A stretch of 50,034 nt of DNA from CAKRPJ01 sp934376955 (GTDB lineage Bacteria > Bacillota > Clostridia > Lachnospirales > Lachnospiraceae): positions 1 through 50,034 of the forward strand of contig CAKRPJ010000018.1 in the NCBI GenBank assembly GCA_934376955.1. The letters are read 5' to 3'. The notes under the pieces were generated by a model. The model did no database searches. It saw only the letters and a program-made list of their open reading frames with translations, and was not told where the DNA came from. Of the stretch, positions 8,768 through 17,538 are shown in pieces (within the stretch, counting starts at the first letter, position 1; each line of letters begins with the position of its first letter). Position numbers and translations under genes: made by a program.

Positions 8768-9610
8768 TTATAATTTTTCTACGGCTTCAACCGCCTTGTC
8801 CAAAAAGTCTGCATTCACATATTCAACGGTTCCGGCATCTACAGCCGAAGCGATCTCCGGACGGATCGGGATCCGTGCCAGAAGCGGGATACCATATTCC
8901 TCTGCGACTGCATCCACCTTGCTTTCACCAAACACGGAAATCTTCTTTCCGCAATCCGGACATTCCAGATAGCTCATGTTCTCAACAAGTCCAATGATCG
9001 GAATATTCATCTTTTTAGCCATATTCACTGCTTTTCCGACGATCATGGATACAAGATCCTGCGGAGATGTTACAATAATGATCCCATCTACAGGCAGAGA
9101 CTGGAACACGGTAAGCGGAACATCTCCCGTTCCCGGAGGCATGTCCACAAACATATAGTCGATATCCTTCCAATACGTCTCACCCCAGAACTGCTTGACA
9201 GCTCCTGCGATCACAGGCCCTCTCCAGATAACCGGGTCTGTTTCATGCTCCAGAAGCATGTTTGAGGAGATCAGCTCGATCCCGGTAGATGTAACTGCCG
9301 GAACAAGAAGCTTTCCATCCGGAGTCACTCCGACAAATTCGCTGATGCCGAAGGCCTTCGGAATGGATGGACCGGTGATATCCGCATCAAGGATTCCAAC
9401 ACGGTGGTTTTCCGCACGCATACGGCAAGCCATAAGAGAGGTGACCAGAGACTTTCCGACTCCGCCCTTTCCGCTGACAACACCGATTACTTTCTTTACC
9501 GAGCTCCCCTCACTCAGCTTCTCTAAAAAGCTCGTTTTATCTTCCTTCCTGCTGCTGCAATTTGCAGAACAGGAGCCACAATCATGGCTGCAGTTTTCTG
9601 CTTCACTCAT
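8768..9610 (-). CDS. mrp: Mrp/NBP35-type iron-sulfur carrier ATPase
   Basis: 280 residues. A deviant Walker A SGKGGVGKS (46-54) marks the MinD/Mrp P-loop family. An N-terminal cysteine cluster (C7, C11, C14, C18) and a later CPDC pair (ECPDCGKK, about 215) are the likely Fe-S ligands. Known: these dimeric cytosolic proteins bind and transfer [4Fe-4S] clusters to target enzymes. The long N-terminal Cys tail is the NBP35-like arrangement common in anaerobic Clostridia. It lies 19 bases after hpr and probably shares its promoter. Fe-S targets nearby include MutY, IspH, QueH and the ferredoxin-domain proteins, but a link is inference. Confidence 0.92.
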   Translation of the reverse strand: MSEAENCSHDCGSCSANCSSRKEDKTSFLEKLSEGSSVKKVIGVVSGKGGVGKSLVTSLMACRMRAENHRVGILDADITGPSIPKAFGISEFVGVTPDGKLLVPAVTSTGIELISSNMLLEHETDPVIWRGPVIAGAVKQFWGETYWKDIDYMFVDMPPGTGDVPLTVFQSLPVDGIIIVTSPQDLVSMIVGKAVNMAKKMNIPIIGLVENMSYLECPDCGKKISVFGESKVDAVAEEYGIPLLARIPIRPEIASAVDAGTVEYVNADFLDKAVEAVEKL

Positions 9611-9629
9611 TTTAAAATGCCCTCCCGTA

Positions 9630-9893
9630 TTATTCCTTTAACCCGTTTTCGATCAATGCACATACTGTGTCAAGAGCCTCTGCTTCATCCTCACCGGAAC
9701 ATTGTACCTCAACCTCTGTCCCGCATTTGATCCCGGAAGCCATCACGTTAAGAACGCTTTTTGCATTGATGACCTTGTCCTTATAGAGAATATTGATCTC
9801 TGATTTATATTTCATGGACGTCTGACATAAAACCCCTGCCGGACGAAGATGGAGTCCGGATGGATTTACGATCTGAACCTTTCTTGATTTCAT
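9630..9893 (-). CDS. ptsH: Phosphocarrier protein HPr
   Basis: 87 residues from ATG 9893, which has AAGGAG 8 bases upstream; the frame stays open to 9962 but the extension is not HPr-like. His15 in SGLHLRPAG is the PTS phosphorylation site, and Ser46 in NAKSVLNVM is the HPr kinase regulatory site. Both are present, so this can act as true HPr rather than the catabolite-only paralogue Crh, which lacks His15. It carries phosphate from enzyme I to EIIA domains and, as HPr-Ser-P, helps CcpA. It is not next to ptsI but co-directional with mrp, which is unusual. Several HPr-like paralogues can occur in such genomes. Confidence 0.93.
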   Translation of the reverse strand: MKSRKVQIVNPSGLHLRPAGVLCQTSMKYKSEINILYKDKVINAKSVLNVMASGIKCGTEVEVQCSGEDEAEALDTVCALIENGLKE

Positions 9894-10000
9894 AAGCAGT
9901 TCTCCTTCCTTTTTATGCTTCAGAGCCTTCGTGTATCTGCTTAGCTGATACTCTGCTGCCATACAAAAGCTCTCTGCTGCGTCTAAACCCAGTTATATGC

Positions 10001-10029
10001 ATTCTATACCAGATTTTTGCTGCTGTCAA
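10001..10029 (-). promoter_or_regulatory. Sigma-A promoter of hpr-mrp
   Basis: Minus-strand TTGACA (10029-10024), 17-bp spacer, TAGAAT (10006-10001). It implies a leader of about 100 nt before the HPr start. Between this promoter and the MATE stop a CCGG-AAAG-CCGG hairpin with GGCC/GGCC outer arms may end the MATE transcript. Confidence 0.78.
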
Positions 10030-10086
10030 GGCAGGCCATGGCTGACCCGGCTTTCCGGAGATGAGCCGAGGCCCCAAAATCCCCTG

Positions 10087-11445
10087 TTATACCTGTTCCT
10101 CCCATTTACTTTTTCTGTAATACAGGATCGAAAGGATAGAACAAATGATCCAGCCCACCGGATATCCCATTCCGACCGTGTATTCGTTAAAAGCGAACTG
10201 TGTCACAAAATACAGGTAAATCTGTCTGCATACAACAAAGCTGAACAGCATGATGCACATCGGCCCCTTGGAGTCTCCGGAGCCTCTGAGGGCTCCTGCA
10301 AAGATCTGGTTGAAGGCACTGAAAAAACGGAATGGCAGTGTCATGACAATGAACAGTGTTCCGTAATGCAAAACATCAGGGTGCCTGTTAAAGAGAGCTA
10401 CAAGAGAATGTGCCGAGATTCCCATTAACGCCGAGATGACGAGCAGAACACCGACTCCCATTGCTACTGCCTGCTTTACTCCCTTTCTCGCACGTTTCAC
10501 ATTCTTTGCTCCAAGGTTCTGTCCAACGAAGGTCGTTGTCGCCTGACCCATACTCTGAGCCGGCAGGATCGCAAACTGGTCAATTTTGGAATGACAGCTC
10601 CATCCGGCCATAATGGCTGAGGAACCGAGGCCGTTGACGTAGGCCTGAACAAGGGCATTTGAAAATGCGGTAAGCCCCTGCTGTACTCCCGCCGGAAGGC
10701 CGATCCTGAATATTTCAGCAAGACAGCTTTTATTAATATGGAGATCCCGGATCGTAAGCTTATGTGCTTCCTTCGTTTTTACCAGTGTCGCACACGCAAG
10801 GATGGCAGAAACAGCCTCGGAAATTACCGTTGCAATGGCAACACCGCTGATCCCCCAGTGGAAGACAGCTACAAAAAGGACATCCAAAACGATATTCAAA
10901 CAGCTGCTGATAATAAGAAACAGCAGCGGGCGCCTTGTGTCTCCGACAGCCCGTAGGATCGCACTTCCCATATTATAAAGAAAAAGCACCGGAACTCCTG
11001 CAAAATAGATCCTCAGATATTCTGCTGCCGGCCCCATCACATCCTCCGGTGTGGACATCCATTTTAACATCAGGGGTACAACACCGACCGAAAGGACGGA
11101 AACGAAAAAGCCGGAAAGAATTGCAAACAGGATCGTTGTTTCCACTGCCTCATGAAGCTTTTCATGGTTTCTGGAGCCAAAGCACATGCTGATCACAACA
11201 CCTGCACCGATCGATATCCCGTTAAAGAAATTTACCATCGTGTTGCAGATCGCTGTGGTGGCTCCCACTGCTGCCAATGCTGATGTTCCGAGGTAGTTCC
11301 CCACAACGATGCTGTCCACCGTATTGTAGAGCTGCTGGAAAAGATTTCCCAAGATCAGCGGGACTGCAAACAGGACAAGCTGCTTCCAGATCACTCCCTC
11401 TGTCATATCAATACTTTTATTTCGACCGACTGATATTTTACCCAT
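10087..11445 (-). CDS. MATE family efflux transporter
   Basis: About 452 residues from ATG 11445 (MGKISVGRNKSIDMTEG). The frame is open to 11511, but the promoter below places the transcript start between these points, which favours 11445. Two MatE halves of six membrane helices each are visible: first half VPLILGNLFQQLYNTVDSIV, second half GLPAGVQQGLTAFSNALVQ. Known: exports drugs or metabolites in exchange for Na+ or H+. The substrate cannot be assigned. It is divergent from the EFR1 gene. Confidence 0.92.
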   Translation of the reverse strand: MGKISVGRNKSIDMTEGVIWKQLVLFAVPLILGNLFQQLYNTVDSIVVGNYLGTSALAAVGATTAICNTMVNFFNGISIGAGVVISMCFGSRNHEKLHEAVETTILFAILSGFFVSVLSVGVVPLMLKWMSTPEDVMGPAAEYLRIYFAGVPVLFLYNMGSAILRAVGDTRRPLLFLIISSCLNIVLDVLFVAVFHWGISGVAIATVISEAVSAILACATLVKTKEAHKLTIRDLHINKSCLAEIFRIGLPAGVQQGLTAFSNALVQAYVNGLGSSAIMAGWSCHSKIDQFAILPAQSMGQATTTFVGQNLGAKNVKRARKGVKQAVAMGVGVLLVISALMGISAHSLVALFNRHPDVLHYGTLFIVMTLPFRFFSAFNQIFAGALRGSGDSKGPMCIMLFSFVVCRQIYLYFVTQFAFNEYTVGMGYPVGWIICSILSILYYRKSKWEEQV

Positions 11446-11472
11446 TGCCTTTTCGCATCCTCCTCTGCACTT

Positions 11473-11502
11473 GTTATAGCCGAACAGTAAATTTGCTGCC
11501 AA
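11473..11502 (-). promoter_or_regulatory. Sigma-A promoter of the MATE gene
   Basis: Minus-strand TTGGCA (11502-11497), 18-bp spacer, TATAAC (11478-11473), followed by GAGGAGG and the ATG at 11445. Confidence 0.6.
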
Positions 11503-11598
11503 TTTTAACACTTATGCAAATAATACAAAATTTTCACAAAAAAAGCAATACGATCCCCTTCATTTCTTCTGCCGTCTTGCCTACTTTTCCGTCTTCTA

Positions 11599-11627
11599 TT
11601 GACTATTCCATATAGCTGGCATATACT
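11599..11627 (+). promoter_or_regulatory. Sigma-A promoter of the EFR1 gene
   Basis: TTGACT (11599-11604), 17-bp spacer, TATACT (11622-11627), 46 bp before the start codon. Any upstream coding start is excluded because it would precede the transcript. Confidence 0.78.
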
Positions 11628-11673
11628 GAAGTTATACTTAATTACATTGTCAACATATACGGAGAATCTAAAC

Positions 11674-12495
11674 ATGAATATTTCAAAGATCTGCACAGTG
11701 TTCTTTAGTCCCACCGGCGGTACAAAAAAAACTGCCGATGCACTTTCCAATGACCTTTCCGACCTCTTAAATGTACCGGCAGAGGCCATTGATCTTACCA
11801 TTCCGGGAAACAGACAAGAGACCTACTCTTTTCCTGCGGACTCTCTGGTCATACTGGCCACACCAGTCTATGCCGGAAGGATTCCGAACAAGCTTCTTCC
11901 TGACCTCCAGAAATGCATACACGGTGCCGGAAACACTCCCGTGATTCCGCTCTGTGTTTACGGAAACCGTAATTACGATGAAGCTTTACGCGAGTTGCTC
12001 CTTCTCACCGAGGAAAACGGCTTTATCCCGGTTGCTGCCGCTGCTCTGATCAGCCAGCATGCTTTCTCTAAAGTCCTTGCAAAGGGACGCCCGGATACTT
12101 CTGACCTGAAAAAGCTGTCCGATTTTGCAGGGGATATCGCAAAGAAGCTGAAAAGCGGAAAGGCTGCTGCTATCGACTACGATCGTCAGACACCGATCGC
12201 ACCTTACTACACTCCCCTTAAGACGGATCACACTCCGGCACGCTTCTTAAAAGCAAAGCCCCTTACCGACGAGCAAAAATGTGATAACTGCGGTATCTGT
12301 GTTCAGAAATGTCCGATGGGAAGTATCGACGTTTCCGATGTAAGAAATGTATCCGGCGTCTGTATCAAATGTCAGGCATGCATTAAAGGATGTCCAAAGC
12401 AAGCCAAATATTTTACCGATGAGGACTTTCTTTCCCACGTTCAGATGCTTGAAGCTACATACATGGAGCGAAAAGAGCCTGTATTTTTCCTGTAG
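11674..12495 (+). CDS. EFR1-type flavodoxin / 2[4Fe-4S] ferredoxin protein
   Basis: 273 residues from ATG 11674 (GGAG 9 bases upstream). The N-terminal flavodoxin-like domain has the FMN phosphate loop SPTGGTKKTA (about 12-21). The C-terminus carries two [4Fe-4S] motifs, CDNCGICVQKCP and CIKCQACIKGCP. Known: the EFR1 family pairs flavodoxin and ferredoxin in one chain and probably mediates low-potential electron transfer in anaerobes; specific partners are not established. It is a single gene with its own promoter and terminator. The Cys spacing is complete in both clusters, so it should be redox active. Confidence 0.9.
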   Translation: MNISKICTVFFSPTGGTKKTADALSNDLSDLLNVPAEAIDLTIPGNRQETYSFPADSLVILATPVYAGRIPNKLLPDLQKCIHGAGNTPVIPLCVYGNRNYDEALRELLLLTEENGFIPVAAAALISQHAFSKVLAKGRPDTSDLKKLSDFAGDIAKKLKSGKAAAIDYDRQTPIAPYYTPLKTDHTPARFLKAKPLTDEQKCDNCGICVQKCPMGSIDVSDVRNVSGVCIKCQACIKGCPKQAKYFTDEDFLSHVQMLEATYMERKEPVFFL

Positions 12496-12507
12496 TACCG
12501 AATCCTT

Positions 12508-12539
12508 CCCCTGCCCCTTTACCTTAAAGGGTGCAGGGG
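12508..12539 (+). terminator. Terminator of the EFR1 gene overlapping the queH 3' end
   Basis: Arms CCCCTGC-CCCTTT/AAAGGG-t-GCAGGGG with loop ACCTT, followed by a T-rich run. The stop codon of the convergent queH lies in the loop, so half the stem is queH coding sequence. Confidence 0.85.
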
Positions 12540-13177
12540 ATCTTTTCTTTTTCTTCTCTCCGGGAAAAAACACAGCCACAGTAATTCTGTCTGTAAAGCC
12601 TGTGTTCTTCTGACAACTCGACTGACCTGCGGTATCCGTTTTTCTTTTTAAAATCCGAGTTCAGGAAACGAACGCCGTATTTATTTCCGGCCTCCTCGCC
12701 AATGCGGTTCAATCTTTCCGCATCCTTAAGCGGGCTTATCGTCAGGGTAGTTGTAAAATAATCATATCCGCCCTCCTTCGCCAGTCTGGCTGCCTCATAA
12801 AGGCGGAGCTTAAAGCACTCGGTGCATCTTTCTCCTCCCTCGGGTTCCTTTTCAAGTCCCCTCACCGCATGATAAAACGTATCCGGGACATAATCTCCCT
12901 CGAAAAAACAGATCTTATTTCTTTTTTCGTCTCCCTCCTCGTTCATTTCCCGGATCAGGCGCTGCTGTTCCTTGACTCTCTCCTCGTATTCGTCCTCCGG
13001 CCATATATTGGGATTATAATAAAAAACAGTTATCTTAAAATAGCGGGACAGATACTCCAGCACATAGCTGCTGCAGGGGGCACAACAGCTGTGCAAAAAC
13101 AGGGACGGTGACATTGCCTCCTTCGACAATCCTGCCAGCAGACCATCCAGCTCCCGCTGATAATTTCTCTTATTCAT
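12524..13177 (-). CDS. queH: Epoxyqueuosine reductase QueH
   Basis: 217 residues from ATG 13177, with AAGGAG five bases upstream. The frame is open to 13387 but that stretch overlaps rpoD and is not QueH-like. Motifs: HSCCAPCSSYV, YYNPNIWPEDEYEER, GGERCTECFKLRL and NYCGCVFS, giving the paired cysteines that bind the [4Fe-4S] cluster and an adjacent metal. Known: catalyses the last step of queuosine synthesis in tRNA, replacing the unrelated cobalamin-dependent QueG. It lies downstream of rpoD, past a terminator. Confidence 0.92.
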   Translation of the reverse strand: MNKRNYQRELDGLLAGLSKEAMSPSLFLHSCCAPCSSYVLEYLSRYFKITVFYYNPNIWPEDEYEERVKEQQRLIREMNEEGDEKRNKICFFEGDYVPDTFYHAVRGLEKEPEGGERCTECFKLRLYEAARLAKEGGYDYFTTTLTISPLKDAERLNRIGEEAGNKYGVRFLNSDFKKKNGYRRSVELSEEHRLYRQNYCGCVFSRREEKEKIPCTL

Positions 13178-13202
13178 AGCTACTCCTTTTGAAACTGCGA
13201 AA

Positions 13203-13233
13203 AGGGACAGTCGGATATTCTCCCACTGTCCCT
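13203..13233 (-). terminator. rpoD terminator
   Basis: Minus-strand arms AGGGACAGT/ACTGTCCCT around a 13-base loop, followed by TTTTC. It lies between the rpoD stop and the queH ribosome binding site, so queH depends on readthrough or its own start. Confidence 0.75.
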
Positions 13234-13238
13234 CACTT

Positions 13239-14366
13239 TTACAGGAAATCCCGGATACGCTTACTGCGAACCTGATTTCTAAGTTTTCTAAGTGCTTTAG
13301 CTTCGATCTGACGGATACGCTCCCTCGTAACATTAAATTCTTTTCCAACTTCTTCAAGAGTTCTTGGATGTCCGTCCTCCAGACCAAAACGTAAAACGAT
13401 GACCTGACGCTCTCTCTCCTTTAGATCCCCTAAAAGTGCGTCGATATGTTCACGCAGCATTACCGATTCCACATTTCCTTCCGGAGTAACCGCGTTGCTG
13501 TCCGCAACGAAATCTCCCAGATTGGAATCGTCCTCCTCACCGATCGGTGTTTCCAGAGAAGCAGGCTCTCTTGCGATCTGCATGATCTCCATTACCTTGT
13601 CCTCAGACATTTCAAGTGCCTCCGCCAGCTCTGTAACGGAAGGCTCGTATCCCAGCTCAAGGGTCAGCTTTCTCTGCATCTTAGACATTTTGTTGATCGT
13701 TTCAACCATATGCACCGGCACACGGATCGTGCGGGCCTGATCTGCCAGTGCTCTGGTCACTGACTGACGGATCCACCAGGTAGCATAGGTACTCAGCTTA
13801 TATCCTTTTGTATAGTCAAACTTCTCAACGCCCTTGATCAGTCCTAAGTTTCCCTCCTGGACCAGATCCAAAAAGCTCATTCCACGGCCCGTATAACGCT
13901 TTGCGATACTGACAACCAGACGAAGGTTCGCTTCGATCAGACGTTCTTTGGCAGACTCATCACCTTCTGCTTTCCTTTTTGCGAGCTTCAACTCCTCATC
14001 TGCGGAAAGAAGGGGAACAGTACCTATTTCTTTTAAGTACATGCGGACCGGATCCTCCGTTCCGATTCCCTCCAGAAGATCGATGGCATCAAGATCAATG
14101 TCTTCTTCCATTTTGTCGCCTGAGAAATCGTCATCAAGATCGTCCATAAGCAGAGGATCGTCGTCCACAAGCAATGTGTCATCGATTATCGGAATCACAT
14201 CAATGTTATTGTGTTCCAGATAACTGTAAATTTCATCCATCTGCTCCGGCCCCAGATTATCGCCGACAAAAAAGTCATTGATCTCTGTCACATCAAGTGC
14301 ATTCTGCTTCGACCTTCCCAGTTCAACAAGTTTTTTGAGCTTTACTAAAAATTGTTCCTTTTCCAC
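13239..14366 (-). CDS. rpoD: Principal RNA polymerase sigma factor RpoD/SigA
   Basis: About 375 residues from GTG 14366 (VEKEQFLVKLKKLVELG), which has AAAGGG 8 bases upstream; an ATG at 14402 is possible. Region 1.2 EDPVRMYLKEIG, region 2.3-2.4 YATWWIRQSVTRALADQART, region 3 around RVPVHMVETINKM, and region 4 RERIRQIEAKALRKLR are all present. The ending RSKRIRDFL is typical of the housekeeping sigma. An acidic stretch between about 65 and 95 is in the place of the non-conserved region. It directs transcription from TTGACA/TATAAT promoters like those found here. Unusually, dnaG is not immediately upstream; instead a lipid kinase gene is. Confidence 0.96.
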   Translation of the reverse strand: MEKEQFLVKLKKLVELGRSKQNALDVTEINDFFVGDNLGPEQMDEIYSYLEHNNIDVIPIIDDTLLVDDDPLLMDDLDDDFSGDKMEEDIDLDAIDLLEGIGTEDPVRMYLKEIGTVPLLSADEELKLAKRKAEGDESAKERLIEANLRLVVSIAKRYTGRGMSFLDLVQEGNLGLIKGVEKFDYTKGYKLSTYATWWIRQSVTRALADQARTIRVPVHMVETINKMSKMQRKLTLELGYEPSVTELAEALEMSEDKVMEIMQIAREPASLETPIGEEDDSNLGDFVADSNAVTPEGNVESVMLREHIDALLGDLKERERQVIVLRFGLEDGHPRTLEEVGKEFNVTRERIRQIEAKALRKLRNQVRSKRIRDFL

Positions 14367-14445
14367 GAGTAACGCCCTTTCAAGTGAAAAATGTGTTTGC
14401 ATCCGGCATATTTTCAGACATCCCGAAAATACACCACGATGATTC

Positions 14446-14474
14446 ATTATATACCAGCTTACTACATTTTTCAA
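14446..14474 (-). promoter_or_regulatory. Sigma-A promoter of rpoD
   Basis: Minus-strand TTGAAA (14474-14469), 17-bp spacer, TATAAT (14451-14446). It shows rpoD can be transcribed separately from the operon upstream. Confidence 0.75.
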
Positions 14475-14523
14475 CAAGTTTTTCAATTTATTTGTCTTTA
14501 TTTTTCTTTTTTTATTCTTCTCC

Positions 14524-15423
14524 CTACGAAAGCTTATCTCCGCAGCGAAGGGCAATAGCTTCCGAGAGGTTTTCGATCACAACCTCCCTTACAGCACCGC
14601 CAAACTCTCCGTCTAAGACCCACGGGATCTCATTTTCAGCCGTCACCTTCATCCTTGACGTCCTAAACCGGAAAACGTACTCATTTTCCTCCTCTTTAAG
14701 GAACATATAGGATACGATCTTCGACAGATCCGTCGGTGTTTTCGGTGTTTTTATAAAAAGAGCTTCAAAGGCTCCGTCATTAAATGATACATCTCTGGGA
14801 ACAAGTCCCTTAAAGCCGCCGACGCTTGTTGTATTTGTCACCATTCCGTAGATAAATTCACCCTCTGCAGCGCCATTTTCCCACTCGATCTTCATTTTCT
14901 GCGATTTTAAGGAGGCCAGATGCTTTACCGATTCCAGTATATAGGCCTGATGCCCCAAAATGTTTTTAATATCCTGCGGTGTCATATAGGAGACCTCGGT
15001 AAAAGCGCCAAAGGCAGCAATGTAAACAAAGTATTTTTCCTCTCCGAACCTGCCGATATCCACATGGTTTGTGGTACCGCACATCGCGGTTTGAGCCGAC
15101 TGGAGCAAATCTCCGGAAATCTTCAGGCTTCGGGCATAATCATTGGTGGAGCCGGACGGCAAATATCCCAGCACCGGACGCTTACTGTTCTTCATCAGCC
15201 CCGAAACAACCTGATTTAAGGTTCCGTCGCCTCCGCTTACGACAAACAGCTCCGTCTTATCCCCATATTCTCTCGCGACCCGCTCTGCATCTTCGGCATT
15301 CTGTGTTACATACACGGACGGAAAATATCCGTTTTTGCAGAAGCAGTCCAGAATACCCGAAAGCTGGTTTTTGATCTGTTCCCTACCTGATCTGGGATTA
15401 AATAAAAATATCATTGGCTTCAT
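14524..15423 (-). CDS. Diacylglycerol kinase-family lipid kinase
   Basis: 299 residues. The catalytic domain has the glycine loop GGDGTLN (64-70) and PSGSTNDYARSL, followed by the YegS/DgkB-type C-terminal beta domain. Known: phosphorylates diacylglycerol or related lipids with ATP; bacterial members recycle DAG into phospholipid synthesis. It is the last gene of the NfeD-SPFH-patatin operon, overlapping mutY by ATGA. The presence of a phospholipase at the head and a lipid kinase at the tail of one operon suggests membrane lipid turnover. Substrate identity is inference. Confidence 0.9.
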   Translation of the reverse strand: MKPMIFLFNPRSGREQIKNQLSGILDCFCKNGYFPSVYVTQNAEDAERVAREYGDKTELFVVSGGDGTLNQVVSGLMKNSKRPVLGYLPSGSTNDYARSLKISGDLLQSAQTAMCGTTNHVDIGRFGEEKYFVYIAAFGAFTEVSYMTPQDIKNILGHQAYILESVKHLASLKSQKMKIEWENGAAEGEFIYGMVTNTTSVGGFKGLVPRDVSFNDGAFEALFIKTPKTPTDLSKIVSYMFLKEEENEYVFRFRTSRMKVTAENEIPWVLDGEFGGAVREVVIENLSEAIALRCGDKLS

Positions 15424-16562
15424 AGCTCGCTCACTCCATATCGTTGGTCCAGATACTTTTTATAAACAGAAAATGCGCTGGGGATCGGATATTTTTCCCG
15501 GATCTCCTCCCAGCTTTCTAAGATCAGCCCGTCCCCGGGCTTAACCGGAGATAATTCCCCGATACGTACCAGATAGCTTATCATCCGCCACTCGGTATGA
15601 CTGAAAATGTGCTTTGCCGGCGGTGCTTCCTCGACGGTGACCTCTCTTTTGGCCCATGTCTCTGCCAGACACTGTGCCTCCTCCTTCGTGATCCGGCCCG
15701 GCACATTATAAAACTCATACATGGATGCTAAAAGCCCGTTCTCCGGGCGTTTTCTTATGGCTATTTTATCCCCGCATTCCAGCAGCAATACGGTGATCTC
15801 CTCAATTTTCCGTTCTTTTTTCGGTGCTCTGACTGGAATCACTCCTGTCAGCCCCTTCCTCCTCGCCTCACATACCGTATAAAACGGACATGACCCGCAT
15901 ATCGGTTCTCCCTTTGGGATACAAACCGTAGCACCCGTTTCGATCAGAGCCTGATTGATATCTCCTGACTGTCCTTCCTTTAGGGTCCCGGCCACCAGCG
16001 CTTCCATCTTTCTTTTTACCTGCTGTCTGCCTATATCCTCCAGACTCCCCGTGACGCGTGATAACACACGCAGCACATTTCCGTCTACGGCGGGTACAGG
16101 AAGTTCAAAGGCGATGGATGCAATAGCTCCTGCCGTATAGCTTCCGATCCCCGGGAGTGCAAGGATCTGCTCAAAGTTTTTCGGAAATACTCCTCCGTAT
16201 TTCTCCTCTATGATACCGGCAGCTTTTTTCAGATTTCTCGCCCTGCTGTAATATCCAAGTCCTTCCCAGTATTTTAAAAGCTCCTCCTCAGAAACCGCTG
16301 CCAGCTCAGATATATTGGGAAACCGTTCCATAAATCGGAAATAATAGGGTTTTACTGCCTCCACCCGTGTCTGCTGGAGCATGATCTCCGATATCCATAT
16401 CTGGTAGGGATCTTTATTTCTGCGCCACGGTAGATCCCGCCTGTTTTTTTCGTACCACGATAAAAGGGGCCCTGATGCAAGAGTAAGACGTTCCTCATCT
16501 GACAGTGTTCTGTCTTCGGAAACGAGGGTCTGGATTCCGCCGTACCATAACCGGCTAGACAT
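15420..16562 (-). CDS. mutY: A/G-specific adenine glycosylase
   Basis: About 380 residues from ATG 16562, which has GGAG 9 bases upstream; in-frame ATG 16568 and GTG 16577 also exist. Helix-hairpin-helix LPGIGSYTAGAIASIAF, catalytic Asp in PAVDGNVLRVLSRV, and the [4Fe-4S] ligands C-x7-C-x2-C-x5-C in VCIPKGEPICGSCPFYTVC are visible. The C-terminal Nudix-like domain (about 240-370) recognises 8-oxoG opposite adenine. Known: removes A mispaired with 8-oxoguanine. It starts inside the last codons of birA and overlaps the lipid kinase by ATGA. Confidence 0.95.
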   Translation of the reverse strand: MSSRLWYGGIQTLVSEDRTLSDEERLTLASGPLLSWYEKNRRDLPWRRNKDPYQIWISEIMLQQTRVEAVKPYYFRFMERFPNISELAAVSEEELLKYWEGLGYYSRARNLKKAAGIIEEKYGGVFPKNFEQILALPGIGSYTAGAIASIAFELPVPAVDGNVLRVLSRVTGSLEDIGRQQVKRKMEALVAGTLKEGQSGDINQALIETGATVCIPKGEPICGSCPFYTVCEARRKGLTGVIPVRAPKKERKIEEITVLLLECGDKIAIRKRPENGLLASMYEFYNVPGRITKEEAQCLAETWAKREVTVEEAPPAKHIFSHTEWRMISYLVRIGELSPVKPGDGLILESWEEIREKYPIPSAFSVYKKYLDQRYGVSEL

Positions 16563-17538
16563 ATCCATAAACTCCACGGACGGACACCTCTCCGGATATT
16601 ACCTCTGTCTGCGTTCCGTCAGGAAGTTGGACTAAAAGCCCGCCTTTTTCATTGATCCCCTCGCACACACCGCGGAATTCTCCGGAGGGATCCAGAACAC
16701 AGACCTCTTTTCCGAGGTTCACCAGTCCCTCATTATATTCTGCCATCAGCGCAGACATATCTTCTGTTTTCACAAAGACAGCATAGTAGGTCTCAAGTGC
16801 CTTCATGGTCTGGGCAATGATCTGGCTTCTCTGGTATTTTTTTCCTGTCTCAAGATAAAGGGATGTGGCTGTAGCACGGATCTCCTCGGCAAATTCTGTC
16901 TGGTTTACGTTGATCCCGGTTCCAGGGATCACATACTGGATCTCCATCAGCTCCGTTCCCATCTCCGTCAGTATCCCACAGATCTTTTTCCTGTTTAAGA
17001 CCAGATCGTTCGGCCATTTGATCTGGGTTTCGATCCCTGTTGCCTCTAAGATCCCTTTTCTGACCGCCAGCGCCATTACGAGTGTCAGCATAGAAGCTGA
17101 GATCGGATTGATCTGCGGCCGCAAAAGAATACTCATCCAAATACCGACGCCGGGCGGTGAAATCCATGTCCTTCCTCTCCTGCCTTTTCCTCCATCCTGT
17201 ATTTCCGCAACTGCCAAAGTACCATGCGGCGCTCCGCTTTCTCCTGCCACACGGGCACGGATATTGGTGGAATCTGTCTTATCAAAAAAGAGGATATTCT
17301 TACCGGCCCATTCGGTATGAATCGAGCTCTCCAGCTCCTCTTTAGAAAGGACATCCGATGTCCCTTTCAAAATGTATCCTTTATTTCTCACCGCCTCAAT
17401 CTCATAACCTTCTTCCTTGAGCTGTCCCATGACCTTCCAGACAGCCGTTCTGGAAACCCCGAACCGCTCACACAGCTCCTGTCCGGAAATATATCCGTCG
17501 GCTTCCTTCAGTAATTTAAGGATCTCTCCCTTCATCAT
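16555..17538 (-). CDS. birA: Biotin-protein ligase with N-terminal repressor domain
   Basis: 327 residues. The N-terminal winged helix (about 1-60; SGQELCERFGVSRTAVWKV) marks a class II BirA able to repress biotin genes. The catalytic domain has TDSTNIRAR, GGKGRRGRTW (the biotinyl-AMP loop) and IKWPNDLVLN, followed by a small C-terminal SH3-like domain. Known: makes biotinyl-5'-AMP and biotinylates acetyl-CoA carboxylase or decarboxylase carriers. ATG 17538 overlaps the stop of the preceding membrane protein, and GGGGAGG lies just upstream. No biotin synthesis gene is nearby. Confidence 0.95.
   Translation of the reverse strand: MMKGEILKLLKEADGYISGQELCERFGVSRTAVWKVMGQLKEEGYEIEAVRNKGYILKGTSDVLSKEELESSIHTEWAGKNILFFDKTDSTNIRARVAGESGAPHGTLAVAEIQDGGKGRRGRTWISPPGVGIWMSILLRPQINPISASMLTLVMALAVRKGILEATGIETQIKWPNDLVLNRKKICGILTEMGTELMEIQYVIPGTGINVNQTEFAEEIRATATSLYLETGKKYQRSQIIAQTMKALETYYAVFVKTEDMSALMAEYNEGLVNLGKEVCVLDPSGEFRGVCEGINEKGGLLVQLPDGTQTEVISGEVSVRGVYGYV

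Noticed and set aside
13239..14555. Longer N-terminus for RpoD and overlap with the lipid kinase gene
   Set aside because: The rpoD promoter at 14474-14446 lies inside that extension and a GTG with a good ribosome binding site gives the usual N-terminus.
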